Shown in pieces: positions 46,348-59,595 of a DNA stretch of 64,000 bases. Location of the stretch: assembly GCF_037038585.1 (NCBI RefSeq), contig NC_092526.1:35229501-35293500 (forward strand), given 5' to 3'. The stretch's first letter is position 1, and every line of letters begins with the position of its first letter. Made by a program: the position numbers and the translations under genes. The stretch comes from Patagioenas fasciata. Taxonomy: Eukaryota > Chordata > Aves > Columbiformes > Columbidae. Under the pieces are notes generated by a model. It made no database searches and was not told where the DNA came from. It was given only the letters and a program-made list of their open reading frames with translations.

Positions 46348-47503
46348 GGACCCTATGTTTGTGGGCAGAAACAAGGGTAATTTTTAACTGTGGGTAAAGA
46401 CTGGATTTATTTTCTCTGCAGAGTGAAGGCTTTAAGCAACTGGACCCTCAAGCAGTCAGCAATGGCTCGCACTGAAAGGCTGAACAGAGTTATGAATGGG
46501 AGGTATCACCTGATTGAGCAATCTCTGTCTTATTAGCAAATAGTTAATGATGAACTCCCTGCCTTGAGTCTGCTCAACTGATTGGACACAGAACTCGGAA
46601 CAGAAGTCTGACCCGTGGATTAACTTGTGGTCTCAGAGCCTAAATGGCAAGCAATGAATTGACAGAGATTTGATATCCAGTGGGTTGATAAGGTTTATCT
46701 TCAGATTTGTTCCTATACTGTACCAGTTATCAAAGCAAAAGCCCTGAGTCTACAGTAGTAAAGGTGATACAAGCTCAGCAATAACTTCTGCTGTTGCAAC
46801 ACCACCGTGGTCTGAAAACCGCAATAAACGACGGGCATCTGCATTATATGCACAGCCCACTAGGGAGATTTGAACAAGTTAGGGAAGGAGGATAGATAGT
46901 TATAGTCCTGTAGGTTTCTGTTTCCAATCATCCTCTTCTATGCTTTCCTACACAAATGTGGAAGGAGCTCCCTCTACTGTTTTTGATTGCCTATCCTGCT
47001 AGGTTTTGGGGTATTCATGCACATTATTGATCTCTGTCGCGCAGTATCAGTGCCTGGGTATACCCACAGAGTTAATTCCACATTTCTACTTTGTGCCCAG
47101 TTAAGTCTCCTACAATTAATCAATATTCCACAACTGTTAGGGGTATGAATATGATCTAGCATGATTTTGTCATTTATCTAGATACAGTATAACTGCCATG
47201 ATTGTTTGACATTACTTGATATGCTTCCAACAAGCTTGGCTATACCTGGGCAGCTGTATAGCTTAGACAACTTCACCTAAGCTCTTCTGGAGAGAAACCC
47301 TTCAGCTGTTCACAGTGCAACAAAGCTAAGGTCTTCTGATCATCTATCAGAGCCTGAGATTGCTACTTCCAAATCAAGCCATCCTGCTATTCGATCACAT
47401 TTGTGCTCAAGCACAAATACTGCTATAGGAAGCATTTAAAAAAGCAAATCTTAAATAATCACTAATAAATGCTATAATGCCCTTAATGGAAACAGCGACA
47501 AAC

Positions 47504-48361
47504 CTTCGATAATGACTTCCTCTGACCACAGTTGATGCCTCCAACATAGACCATATTTGGCATTACTGGGCGCGGGTACTCAAAAACAAAGTCATATCTC
47601 ATCAGCCAAAGGGATGCTTTGCTAAACAGTTCCAGTACTGTTACTTCTCTTTGAAGAAACTCAGAAGCTAAGTTCTCATATTTTAAATAAAAGAGATAGC
47701 AAAACAAATCTTCTGAAATCCCAACCAGAAGGTTCTTCACACGCTCTGTAAATGTCATGTGGTCTGCACTGGATGTGAAAGTCTTTGGCACATAAGAGAA
47801 AGGACTGGGGCACTGGGTGGCTTTGTAGTCCAAGGTACATGGAAGACCACGCATAAAGTACACTGAAGGGAGAGAGAGATACTCAGCAACGATTGGTCCA
47901 CAAGGCAATACAGGATCTGTCATAATGGCATCAAATTTGGTATCATTGAGGTTCTTCATTAGTTCTTTGTTATATAAGAGATGCCGACAAGTAGAAGAGA
48001 ATATGTTGGTCGATTCTGACATATTGATGAGTAAAAATGCAGATTTTTCTAGAATGGGAGAGTTATCAAAACTCTTTTCACCAATGGAATGGTAGCTTTC
48101 ATCCAGAAACTCCTGTGTGTAAGGCACAGAGTATGTTTTGATGGTGAATGACTGTGAGCTGTTCAGGAGCAAAGTGGCTTCAGGAATCACTGCAACAACT
48201 TCATGCCCTCTCTCTCGGAGTTTCTCCAGAACCACACGCATGCTCAGCCAGTGACTTCCATCCTGAGGCACAACCAAGAGCTTCCCACCCTCTGCCAAAC
48301 TCCAGAAAGAAAGAAAAAGAACAAACCCGTCGGGTATATGGTATCTCCACATAAATACCAT
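47504..48361 (-). CDS. UGT1A: UGT1A alternative first exon E1b-2 (intact)
   Basis: It has 286 codons from ATG 48361 to an AAG/GTTTGT donor. The encoded protein looks identical to that of E1b-1, including the unusual Lys before the junction. Because the common sets differ (set 2 against set 1), the two genes would still give slightly different enzymes, with the differences confined to the C-terminal half. A TATA-like box lies at 48442-48448. Confidence 0.92.
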
Positions 48362-50803
48362 GCTGCTGTTGGCAGGAAAATAAACAAACGAACTGTTCCT
48401 TCTTCTTCCGAGTCACATATGAAAGCAAAATATCGCACCTCATTTATAACCTCATGGTCTTTATAACTTTGTGGTCTTTAATCCCTGCCTCCACAAAATG
48501 TTTACTGAGAGAGGTTGGAGTCCAAAGATCACGTTTTAAACTGTGATAAAAGCATTTATAACAGTGCTATCAAGGGAGCTAAAGCAAGAAGTACTTCCGT
48601 GCATTTGTGTTATCTTAAATGAAACAACGAGCAGGGCCTTCAATTTGCAGAGGTAGCAGTTGTTTTTAAAGGGATTTTTCTGGATCAGGGTGGTTTGAGG
48701 TGAGTCACTGTGCACATTCCTGTCCTGTGCCAGATTTAAAGTCAGGAGCACTTCTTTCCAGCTTTTATGGCCACTGGATTTCTCCAGAGAGTTTATAGTA
48801 TAAGAAGCGTGTTGTACTATTGACACAAAAGATATAGATCTCCAACCTTCCCTCTTACAGCTTCTCTCAGAAAGGTGCCTGGCAGTCACACGCGATGTTC
48901 TACACATGGAGCAGGAGCTGGCACGCCAAGCAGTGGTGTCACCAAAGTTTGTGTAACGCATTAATCAAACACCTCTTTGTGTAGACAGTGATGCAGCAGA
49001 GTATGCAGCTCTTGCTCAAGAGGGGAGCGCAACTCTGTAAGAGTTCATAGGTGAGTAGCTCAAGGTCAAAGATCTTTTTGAAGGCAATGGTACTACAGAA
49101 TATGTGGTCTTTTCTCAAGAAGGACCATAAGAGAACATAGGTGAGAGGCTACAGGCCGAATGTTTTTAAATGTTCTTAATATTAACTGCTTTTCAAAAGA
49201 AGTTAATAAGATTTGGCTGTGGTATAAGCCAAAAGAAGTCCTCACTTGTGTCCTGTGCTTACCAGAAGAGGAAGGCAGCAATTCTGAGCTGCTTCCGCGT
49301 GTGCTGTGATAAGATTTGTAAGGAAAAAGAAAATCAACCATGTTGGAAATCCTGTTCTCTGTAACACTCGACTACAGCCTACAGCTATTCAATGGGAAGT
49401 AACAATGACGACAGAGCCCAACTTCTCTGGCTATCAATAAATAGTAGAATATGGGCTACAAATGGCAGTTTGAAAGATTCAGACTGAACGTTTGGAAAAA
49501 GCTTTTAAGCTCTGAGCTTTTGAAGGTTTGCCTGTATAAGAGCATGGCTGACGTGATCTGATGTGGAAGATAGTCCCACTCCAAGGACTTGTTTAGATAG
49601 CCAAATCAGGTTGATTTGCATGGGATTTCAGTGAATTACTAAATTATTCTTGAAAAACTGAGTTGACACTACAGCAAATGATGCAATGGATAGTCAGGGG
49701 GTAGACGGGTGAATTAAATAGGCCCTGGTAAACAAAGCAGTGGGAGCACATGCGAAGGCACACGAAAACTTTCAAGATAAACCTAGAAAAGCAGATATCT
49801 GCAGTTTGTGCTTAAAGAAGTGCCTGGCCAAGCAGATTTTATCTGCCAGTGAGGAATATTTCATGGAAAGGGAAAAGCTGGATGCCAAAAGCTGGCAAAT
49901 TTACAAATCCAGACAAGATAAAGGAAGGGTACAGTCCTAAAAAGGTTCTCCATATGGCACGTTTAAAAAAAAAAAAGTGGTTCTCATAAGCCAGCAAGAA
50001 GGACTATAACATCTAAGAACTCTACATTTGAGAGGAAGGAGTTTCGGGCACCAATACAGTCCCTTTCTGCAGCCTGTTTAAGCAGAACTTTCTGTCTAGC
50101 TGACCATGAGGTGATGTTAAAAGACTAAAAACTACAGGAGGTGGACAGAAGGTATTGTCGTGTACCAGAGGGTTAGCTGCAGTACCTGTGAGTGCATTTC
50201 ACATTTCATCAATAAAGAGGAACAGATCTCACACAACAAGGCGATGCGGCATTACATATGCCCTAAGGTGGTAGTAACATACTCAGGTAGGTACCACAGA
50301 GTTGCACACATGCTATTACCCTATGCTAATGTATAAAGGGCACTCGATTCTCATATTTGATGTAATGTCACTTCCAAGTAGTTTTTAAGTTCTGCTAACA
50401 TTTCAGCCAAATGTGTATTATCTGTGTAACACTAATATAGAGGATGGTTCAAAAGGATACATCAGATTTCAAAGCAGCAGTATATTTCAGGATGGCAACA
50501 TGTTACAATTACACAAAAATTAACTAATGGTTTAATAAGTTATCAAGTTTTAGTAACTTTTTAATAAATTATCTATGTTTCTGGCACCTGGTGTATGGAA
50601 ACTTTCTGCCCTGCCCTTTCAAGTGGTAAAAGTTTCATCCATGGGTGGTTCGTGGTTGCAGAGATACAGTGATTTCAAATTGGGTCCATTGTTTCAACAC
50701 CCTCTATAATGCTATATAACAACATTAAACGGAAGAGGAAACAAGGAAAGGAAACAAACCAAAACAAAACAACACAAACCCCCTTCCAACACACATCTCA
50801 AGG

Positions 50804-51014
50804 CTAATGGCACAATCATAAGAGTTCAAAAGTTGCATAACTGGATTTAGAGTAGCACGCAAACACCATTTCACTTCTGTATGAGTCCAGAGACTGAAGT
50901 CCACTAACTGAACAGCAAATTCGGACGATTCCAAAGGCAAGGGTGAAAAGAGATATCTATCAGGAGAAAGTAAAGCTGAAGAACAGGGTTGAGTGCTGAG
51001 GCTGTACACTGTGA
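50804..51014 (-). pseudogene. Probable decayed first-exon relic, copy 2
   Basis: This is the duplicate of the relic at 16090-16300, with very few changes (for example ESSEFAVQ for ESSELAVQ). Its presence in both units shows that the decay happened before the duplication. Confidence 0.35.
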
Positions 51015-52364
51015 TTACCTCTTTTGTAAGTCTGCAAATCCTGACAGGCAGAATGTACCTCTTATTAACCACCCAAATCCCTTTTACATTCATAGGTTCT
51101 GCCTACAAAAAATCTGGTGATGTTGAGAGGCTTTTGTGGGTTTTTTTGAGCATGGTTTGAAAAAGTGCTGCCTTTTGTTTGCTTTAAGCTTGCTGCCAAC
51201 TCCTTCGGTGTTAGTCACAGGTTAAGTACGGGAGAAACTCTGTATCAGTTCCCCTTTCACCACCATTAAGCTTTTCCAGATTTTATAGACCTCTGTCACG
51301 GACCCTGTGCCATAGTTCTTTCAATAGGCTTAGCTATACGGTTTGTTGCGTCGCTGCTTTTCTAGACTGAGTGGCAATTTGGAATCCTCTTAATGCTTCA
51401 GTTTTGCTGCATGAGATGCAGCTTTTTCTGAAAAATTAGCCCTATTTCATTGTTTTGCAAAGGCAAGATCTGAAAAACTTATTTAACAGGAATAGTTATT
51501 TCTAAATATAGAAGCTGTGCTGTTACTCTATAAACCACCAAATATATTTGAATACACACTCAAAAAATCTGAAATTACATCCAATATTCATTTTATAAGA
51601 ATAAAGTAAGGTAACATACTACAGGTGAGACTGCAGCCAGCTGACTGGGAGAGGTGACCCTTCTCTGTTCAGCACCTGGGAGACATGTGAAGAAGTCTGG
51701 TGCTCTCCAGTACAAGACAGACATTGATATGCTGGAGCAGGTCCAGCAAAAGCCAAGGGGATGGTTAGAGGCTGGGGACCACTGAGAAAGATGAGCTCGC
51801 TTAGGATTCAGAAGAGCAGGCTGACAGGAGATCTTACTGCTGGAACAACCTGAACTGGATATGCTTTGACTAGGAGGCTGGCTGAGAGTCCTGAAAATGA
51901 CCTTCCAAATGAAAGTATTTAAGGGGTCTATGATAACTCAAAACACAGAGAATCCTTCTTTTAAGAAAGAAAAAAGACAGGGATGTAGAGGAAATCAGCA
52001 ACAACAAGTTGGCCCACAGGATGTGTTGAAGGTCTGCCTTGCAGCACATCAACAGCCCTGGGTGATGAGGCACTGAGCAACCTGCTCTAATGTCCAGGCT
52101 GGCTTTGAGCAGAGGTGCAAGGCCAACGAGGAGTTTCCCAGAGCTAATTCCAGACACAGCTCTTTATCTGGCTTTATACTGTGACATTAGGATGTCTTTA
52201 CTGAAACAAGCACTGGTATCTCTTTGCAAAGCAATAGTAGTTTGAAATCCTTCTACTGTCAATTACCAACAGAAAGAGACCTTTCTAATTAAACCTACAT
52301 TACGAATTTTCAAGAGTATGTAAGAGCCTGCAAGAAGGATAAGAAAAAAGAGAGTATGGCCCAC

Positions 52365-53225
52365 CTGTGTTAGCTTCTTGTGAGCACAGTTTACTCCACT
52401 AACCAGGACCATGTTGGGCATCAACGGTCTTGGATACTGAAAAACAAAGTCTAACCTCAAGAGCCAAATGGAAGCCTGGCGTAAGAGATCCATCACAGTC
52501 ACGTCCCGCTGCAGGAATTCAGAAGCCAGTGTTGCGTACGGTTGAACAGCAAAATCACAGAGAAAATAATTTGGGATGTCATATATTAGGTTCTTCACCC
52601 GCTGGAGAAAGTTCATGTGATCTGTAAGATCTGTGAATGTCCTGGGGACGTAGGAAGGGGGATTGGGACACTGAGTGGCTTGTAACTCTAAATCACATGG
52701 CATGCGTTGCAAAAAAAACACAGAAGGGAGTGAAAGATGCTCAGCTAGTATTGGCCCACAGAGTAGGAAAGGATCTGTAAAGACAGCATCAAACTTACTT
52801 TCCTTAAGATATGTGACAAGCTCTTTGTTGTACAGTAAGTGTGAACAGATAGACAGGAACAAGGCAGAGGTATTTTTCATTAGTTCAAGTGTTTTAAACA
52901 GTCTTTCCAGAAAAGATCCTTCTTCAAATGCATTCTGGCCAGTTCTCCAGAAAGTGCGATCCAGCTCTTCCTGCGTGAAAGGCACTGGGTACGTTTTCAT
53001 AACAAAATTCTTTGTTGGCTTTATGCGGAGAGTGACTTCAGGTGAAACGACGGTTATTTCATGTCCCTTTTGCTTCAGACCATCCAACACTTCCCGCATG
53101 CTGAGCCAGTGACTCCCATCCACCGGCACCACCAGCAGCTTCCCACCAGCAGCCAAGCTGAGCATGGACAGGAGCAGAACCAGCGTCGCCGTGACTCGTG
53201 GATGAGCACTAAGCACCGGGACCAT
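52365..53225 (-). CDS. UGT1A: UGT1A alternative first exon E1c-3 (intact)
   Basis: It has 287 codons from ATG 53225 to a CAG/GTGGGC donor, with DGSHWLSM and FDAVFTDPFLLCG intact. It differs from E1c-2 at three residues: TLRIKPTK for TLHIKPTK, SICSHLL for STCSHLL and LLRQASI for LLRPASI. By position it should splice to common set 2, about 11 kb downstream. Confidence 0.9.
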
Positions 53226-55469
53226 TTCCACAGAAACCTGGCGAGTGCTGCCCAGAAAGAAAACCACTGGTGACACTGAAGCAAGAGCACCAGCTCTGCA
53301 CTTTTAAGCAATCTCTGCTTCTGTTTAGCTTTTGATCCTTGGAGTTATTTGCTGTGTGGTAAATGGATAATCACTGTTTTGATTAAACGCTGGAGAACAA
53401 GAGATCAGTAATCTACATCATTGCATAGTAAATGTGGTGAGAGTGCCAGATAAGCTCTATCTGGTTCTATTAGAAAAGCTTTTCCAGCGCATTTGCCTTT
53501 GAGCAGAATCTGTCAGGCCACCATAGCCCCTTCAGGCAAAGTGAGATTGGCTTTTTTCTCAGATCTCACATAGCCGTCACCACGGTCAAACCTTGTAAAT
53601 GAAGACAGTGCTGCTTAGCCTCAGAGTCCACAACCTGCAGCATTCCTGCTGATTCCAGCTTTGGAAAAACCCTTGGGAAGCAGACAAGTTCATTGACAAA
53701 GAAAGAAGTGGTAAGGCAGCAAGGGTGCACCAGGACAGAAGCCTGATGTGCCTTTCTCAGTAAGCAGCAGACCCTGCAATGATTTGCAGGGTTGTATGGA
53801 TTATACCTGACTGCAAGGCTTTGACAGCCCCTCAGACTTGCCTGCTGCTCATCCATCACTCACAAACAGAGTACCAAGTTACTCAGCATCCAAGTCAGAG
53901 TACACACGGTGAGGCAGCACCAGGACCCATCTGTGGGTGTCTGGCCCTGGAAGCCCCGCACAGAGAAGGAGAAGGAGTAGGTGCTCCTTTGCAGGTTGCG
54001 GCTGTTTCTTGCTCTGCCCTTGAATAATGAGCATATTTAACTTCTCAGGGTGTCTTGCAAGGGACAGAGTCTCCTTCTGAGCACTGTGTCCCTGTGGGCC
54101 TGGGGTCTTCTTGGACCTATCTGCCCAGAGCTCCCATGGCAGTGGAAAAACCTCACTGCTGCCCTTGGGAACTGCTGGTAGCTGCAGAAAAATGTCAGCA
54201 ATTCCTGTCATTTCCCACAGTCTGGCTGGTGGGAAGCAGACAGAGATGCTGAGTGCATCCTCCCAGCAGAACCAGGGCTGCTCTGTCACCCAGGAGATCC
54301 ACATCCTGAAGCCAAAGAGGCTCTCAGCTGTGTTTTGCAGTGTGGGGGTCTTCAGGTCACCAGAAAAGCCAGGGGCAGCACTGGCTTGTGTGTCCTTGTT
54401 TATTTTTTTTTTCCCCAGCCTTTCTTTTGCAAATCTGGATGTTAAAATCTAGGCAAAAATAAACACAGAAAAACTCTCTGGGTGTGAGCAGAACAGACCA
54501 ACTCTCCTCTCCTTTCCTACTTCAAAGGGGTGCTGTGTGAGTGCTCAGCAACACTGAGAGGCTCCTGGAGGCGGGAGGTGATGGATGAGGTGCAGGTGGT
54601 GTGGGTGCCCATGAGAATTGGGCACTGCAAGGGGCAGGCTGCGGAGCAGAGTGACCATCCTCTAACTAAAGTACATGCTTTTTCAAGCAGCAATAGAAAA
54701 TAACAGCAGCAGGTACTTAGCAGGACACCTGTGCTGCCTTAATGTACCTGGATACCTCCCTATGTTTTGAGCCCCAAATATTAACCTACGTTTAAGGTCT
54801 TTTCTGATTTTTTCTATATGTAGCAGTGTGGGGATTGTGGCAACCTCAGGATGTGACCTCTGAGCATGGACCAAGTCATGAGCCAGTGAGACAGTAACGC
54901 TGAGCAGTGGCTTTTGTGCACCAAGGTGGCTTTCACACTGTGGGGCATCGAATCTTTCCCTTCTCCAGCTCTCTCTCCATGACTAAACAATATCAAGACA
55001 GAAGACGTAAGCACCATTAGTGTTAGTATTGTGGATTTATTTATAGGGCTGGGGTTTGGGTCTTTACCTGAGCATCATTACAAAGAGTAAATCAGTTGGG
55101 TTTGATAAACAGTGCTTAAAAAGGTCTCAGCACCTAACAGGTAAGCTCCAGATACAGCACTCTGCCTGATGGGGAGCTTGGGTCAAATACCAGTGGCTTC
55201 AGAGCCACTTCCCTACCAAAACTTTAATTGACTTCAGGATATTGTAAACACACACAAAAATCATTTAAGATGTGCATCTAGCTTGGCTTACGTGACGTAT
55301 ACAGTAAGCGTATAACATTTGCCTCTTCTATGACAACAGCTACACAAAGATTTCAAAGTGCTTGATAAACCTGACAGTCTTACACTAGAGCAAATTTTTC
55401 TCCTAAAGCCCTTGAAGCAAAGTCTTATGAAATTGCTGTATACCCTCCATATCTCCATTGCAACCGCAG

Positions 55470-56163
55470 GAGATTCAAACAGCACCAGCGAGCACTAGTG
55501 ACCAGGAGGGTTGTGAACAAGCTGTGCAGACAGGGATCAAGAGGGTGCAGTAGTTTGTGCAGGAGGGTGGGTGAGAAGGGCCGTGCACCCTCCTCATAGT
55601 CCCACAGCCCAGGGGCCCATGAGCAAGGTCTGCAAGGAGAAACCGGACCAGCGGCACACAGTGAATACCGCAGTGGGTGACTGTCAGTTAAGGGGTGCTG
55701 AGGCACCCATCTGTTGACCTGACAGGGAGTCAGGACAGGTGTGCTGCCTTCTGGGAGCTAAGGACTGACAAACATTCCTTAGCTGCCTCCTGAGATGAGA
55801 AGACGACCAGCCACCTCAAATGTATGTATACCAATGCACACATCCTGGGGAGCAAACATGAGGGACTGGAGCTCCACAGCTAGTCTGAAAGTTATGATAT
55901 CATAGGAATAACTGGAAGATGGTGGAGACTGTGGTAACCTCAGGATGTGACCTGTCATGAGTGGGGCTGCAATGCTGTTTAATATCTTCATTAGTGATCT
56001 GGAGGGTAGGATCAAGCATAGCCTGATGAAACGTGCTGCTGATACCAAACTCAGTGGGGAAGTGGATGCTTTGGAAGGAAGAACCAGTCTGCAGGGTGGA
56101 AAGGTTGGACCAGATGATCCTTGAGGTCCCTTCCAACCTGGCATTCTGTGATTCATAGAGAGG
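55470..56163 (+). mobile_element. CR1 LINE fragment in the 3' flank, copy 3
   Basis: This is the same deleted form as at 37410-38103, with the identical internal junction and CR1 3' end. Confidence 0.72.
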
Positions 56164-56461
56164 TAAAAAAAAAATGTCACTGTGAGCCCTTTGTACACTA
56201 AGACATGGAAGCCAGGAGCCTTGGACTCCACACTATCTTCCCAAATGATGGGAGCACTTCTATACAAATTATTTTTAACAATCAATTCTTAATTAAAGGC
56301 AAAAATTATATCAGTGAAACGACCCCTCCTATGGTGCTAGTTTAAAGGAACGCTATTATTTCCTGACTGAAAGTCAGCAATTATTTGAGTGAAATTTGAG
56401 ATGTTCTCTGATCCTTCTGGTCTGGAGCAGAGTCCTCATTCCCTATCACTAGTTCCATCTG

Positions 56462-56759
56462 CTAGTGAGACTTTGCTTTGCTTGGCTTTCTTGCTCTTCC
56501 CTTCTTAGAGCAGCACCTGCGGCAGCAGAACAGGCAGCACTTCAGAGAAATGAAGAGGGAGAGGAGCACCACGGCCAGGAGGAAGGCGATGACGTCCAGG
56601 GAGTGGTACTGGATCCAGTTCAAGTCGTGAGCAGCGGGGCGCAGGTGTGGGGCCCCTTTGTGTTTCATTACGAACTCCACCCAGTGCACGGCCAGGTCCA
56701 GGGGGTGGATGGGTCTGTCGAGGTGAAGCTCAGAGAGGCGCTTGATGTTCTCTTTGTAC
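56462..56759 (-). CDS. UGT1A: UGT1A common exon 5, set 3
   Basis: It is 298 bases with an intact acceptor, membrane helix and stop. The tail is [14 protein letters not shown], differing from both other sets just before the KxKxx signal, and the exon keeps RPIHPLDL as in set 1. Confidence 0.92.
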
Positions 56760-58112
56760 CTGCCAAGGAAAGATGTGGGGTGTTTTCAGTGACCCGTGCT
56801 GCTGAGACTGAGTCCCCGGGAAAGAGGGATGCAGTGTTAGTTGTCTGATGGCCCACTGGGGACTTCTCTGGTGGTGTCCTCCCACCCCATGAGAAGGATA
56901 ATGGCAAAGATACAGGCCCAGAAAAGTGCTGTTTTCAGTGATAAACAAAGGAGAAAAGGTATGAGAAAAGAAGAAAAAGCTCAATTTGAGCTGTCAGCAA
57001 AATCTTTGGGGTGAAAGTACCTGGCTGAAATGTGAGATTGGGTGTAGAAAAGCCATCCAGCTGAAGATCGTGGTCTATTATTATTGTAATTAGTAGTAGT
57101 AGTATGTATTGCTATAGGAGCAGTGGCTAGGAAACCATGGCAAAAGATGCCATGTCTTCGAAACACACTGAGGAGGAGGATGCCAAGGACTGAGAGGCCC
57201 TAAAACCAACAGAGAATGGGAGTGGGGAAGAGGAGGGTATGTCCTACAGCTCCACTTCATTGTGATGCCTTAAAACACCCTGGGCACACTGTCTGCAAGA
57301 CATAATGTCTTGTGTGGTTCCCTGTACCTTCTCAGTGTTCCCAAGCACATTTTCCCTGCTGGGATTGTCCAGCCTTGCTGAGCCAGGGAGCAGCTGACTG
57401 TGCTCATACAGCTCCTCATGAACACTGGGTGTGTGTGTGGGGGGAAATGACTCAGAAAACGAGTCTGTAAAATAAATGAACGATAATAGCTATGTTTAGT
57501 GAACCCTGCCAGATGGAAGGCAAAGTTTCTTGATGCAGAACAGCCTCTGGACTATACAGAGGCACTGCAACTTGTCTACTTCCTCCTGCTACTGTGCAGG
57601 CAGCATCTCTGGGCAAGCCTCGTGAAAAAAAAAAAAAAAAAAAAAAGCCAGGCAGCTGAGCCTTTCACGCTTTTCGGGCTCCCCACTGACTCATGTCACC
57701 ACTGACTGGGGGAACAAAAGCAGTTCGCCACATCTGCCTTCCCCGATTGCATTTTCTACCACATTGTGTCAAAACCCTCTCGGTCATTGCTTGTTAAATT
57801 TGGCTTTAAGCAGGTGACGTATTTTTTGTCAGCTTGGTTTCTACTGCACTTATACCCCATGTTCTCTGATACCTGCATCCTCTCATATCAGCCAGTTCTT
57901 GTCACCTAATGATTATAATCCTGGGCAGGGAGAAGGACAGTGCTGTTACGGGGACAGGACAAGGTCAACCCTGGGTAAGCATCAGCTTCTCAGTGATGTA
58001 GCTTTGATAGAAGAAGGCGTTTAAGAACAGATTAGCATTCTGTGAAGCTGGAAGGTAAAGTGCCGGTGTTACACAACAGTAGAAGGAGAAGAGATGTTGT
58101 TCTATTACTGAC

Positions 58113-58332
58113 TTTTTATCATTAATAACCGCTTTCAGGGCAGCGGATATGTCCTGTGAGGTCATTTCAAGTATATTCAGCGTCAGTCCTGCTCCCCGTG
58201 ACTCCACTCGCTTGGCGTTGTCCATCTGGTCTCCAAATAACGGCATTAGCACCATTGGCACTGCGTTGCATATGCCCTCGTAGATACCATGTGAGCCTCC
58301 GTGGGTAATAAAGGCACGAGTCTTAGGGTGAG
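58113..58332 (-). CDS. UGT1A: UGT1A common exon 4, set 3
   Basis: It is 220 bases and reads the same as set 2 at every conserved motif, with both junctions intact. The flanking intron carries a small indel against sets 1 and 2 (gaaatgaaagagttagc). Confidence 0.92.
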
Positions 58333-59109
58333 CTGTAGAGGAAATGAAAGAGTTAGCTTCTTGATTTCTTAAGTCACAGTAATGCATCCCTGGGGAAAGA
58401 ACTTGCACAACAATAGCACTGGCAGTCATAAATCAAGAACTTTGCCTGTCACGTGTATCATTACTTATGGACAGGCTCAGGGCTGCACAGAATGGGACAT
58501 TACAAGAGACTGAGTGAACCTTGGGTTGTAGAGCCCTTTCTTGGTTTGGGCAATCTCTGGAAAGCCTTGGATAATCGTCCAAAGCTTCTCAGATTTTAGG
58601 ATGAAATCAGAGGCAAGTGAGGTTAAGCAGGATGTTACCATCACTTACTTTTTTACCATGTCTTCCATTTGCTGGGTTTTTCAGATCACCCACAGCTGAG
58701 TCTTGTTGTCTAACCAACAAGTGTACTCCTGCCCACAGCAAGTACTATTTTACCACTTGAAAAGCCTGATGACCTGTCTGGAAATTCTCTCTCGGGCACC
58801 TTAAATTTTAGTTTCAGTCCAGAAGCAAAAAAACATGACAAAAACACACAGCTGGCTAGTCCAAGGTAAAGCCCCTTGTTTTTGACAGTAAGGGTAGTGA
58901 AGCATTGGAACACTTTCCAAACAGTGTTTCATAATTTGGCAAATTTGAAATTGCAACCAGATAAGTTTCTAAACAGCAAAGGCCAAAAGTAAATCCTGTG
59001 ACCCACAGTGATACAGGGACTCAGCAGAGATGATGCTAATGGGGCCTTACCGCAGCAGTATCAGACTAAAAGAAACACACTGGAGTCACTCAGGGTATCT
59101 CAGACCTAC

Positions 59110-59197
59110 CTAGAAGATCATTCTGTGGCAGCCATTTGACGAGCTTTACGTTCTTTGGCAGGTTGTGGGGCACCTTTCCCGTGTATCTCCACAAAAC
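59110..59197 (-). CDS. UGT1A: UGT1A common exon 3, set 3
   Basis: It is 88 bases, with [14 protein letters not shown] and KWLPQNDLL as in set 2 and intact GT/AG junctions. Confidence 0.92.
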
Positions 59198-59463
59198 CTG
59201 TCAAGACAAGTAAACACAACATCAGTTCTCAGCATCTGGTCTCTTGTTGCTCCTCAGTGGGTTTGAAAAGCACAGCTAAAAACCTCCGCGATGCACAAAA
59301 CCTGTTTTGTCTTGCAGAGCAGCTGTGCTGATACTTCCTTCTGACATCAGGGAGCAGGAGAAAGAAGGGAAGACCAAGCACACTGAAAACCAAAGGCAGT
59401 GGTGTACTGTATTTGAAAAGAGCATTGAATTGCTGTGCTGGAATTGGGAGAGGGAAACCATAC

Positions 59464-59595
59464 CGTTTGAGGGATGGAGCCCAAGGCATCTACAATTTCT
59501 TCGGCTTTCTTCATAGGAATCTCGGAGACCATGGAGCCCAGCGAGAAGACAACAATGCCGTGTTCTCCAGAGGCATTCACAATAGCTTCAAATTC
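59464..59595 (-). CDS. UGT1A: UGT1A common exon 2, set 3
   Basis: It is 132 bases and opens [10 protein letters not shown]. It ends ALGSIPQT where sets 1 and 2 have ALGSVPQT, which makes set 3 distinguishable in transcripts. Confidence 0.92.

Larger units (their letters stand above)
35828..53885 (-). repeat. UGT1A tandem unit, copy 2
   Basis: This 18-kb unit is repeated as copy 3 with offset 18,058-18,060, with only scattered single-base changes and a few one- to four-base indels. It contains common set 2, an ERV fossil, E1a-2 (frameshifted), E1b-2, the relic at 50804 and E1c-3. Bases 36525-37278 replace unrelated sequence of copy 1 (1630-2285) and are shared with copy 3 only. Confidence 0.88.
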
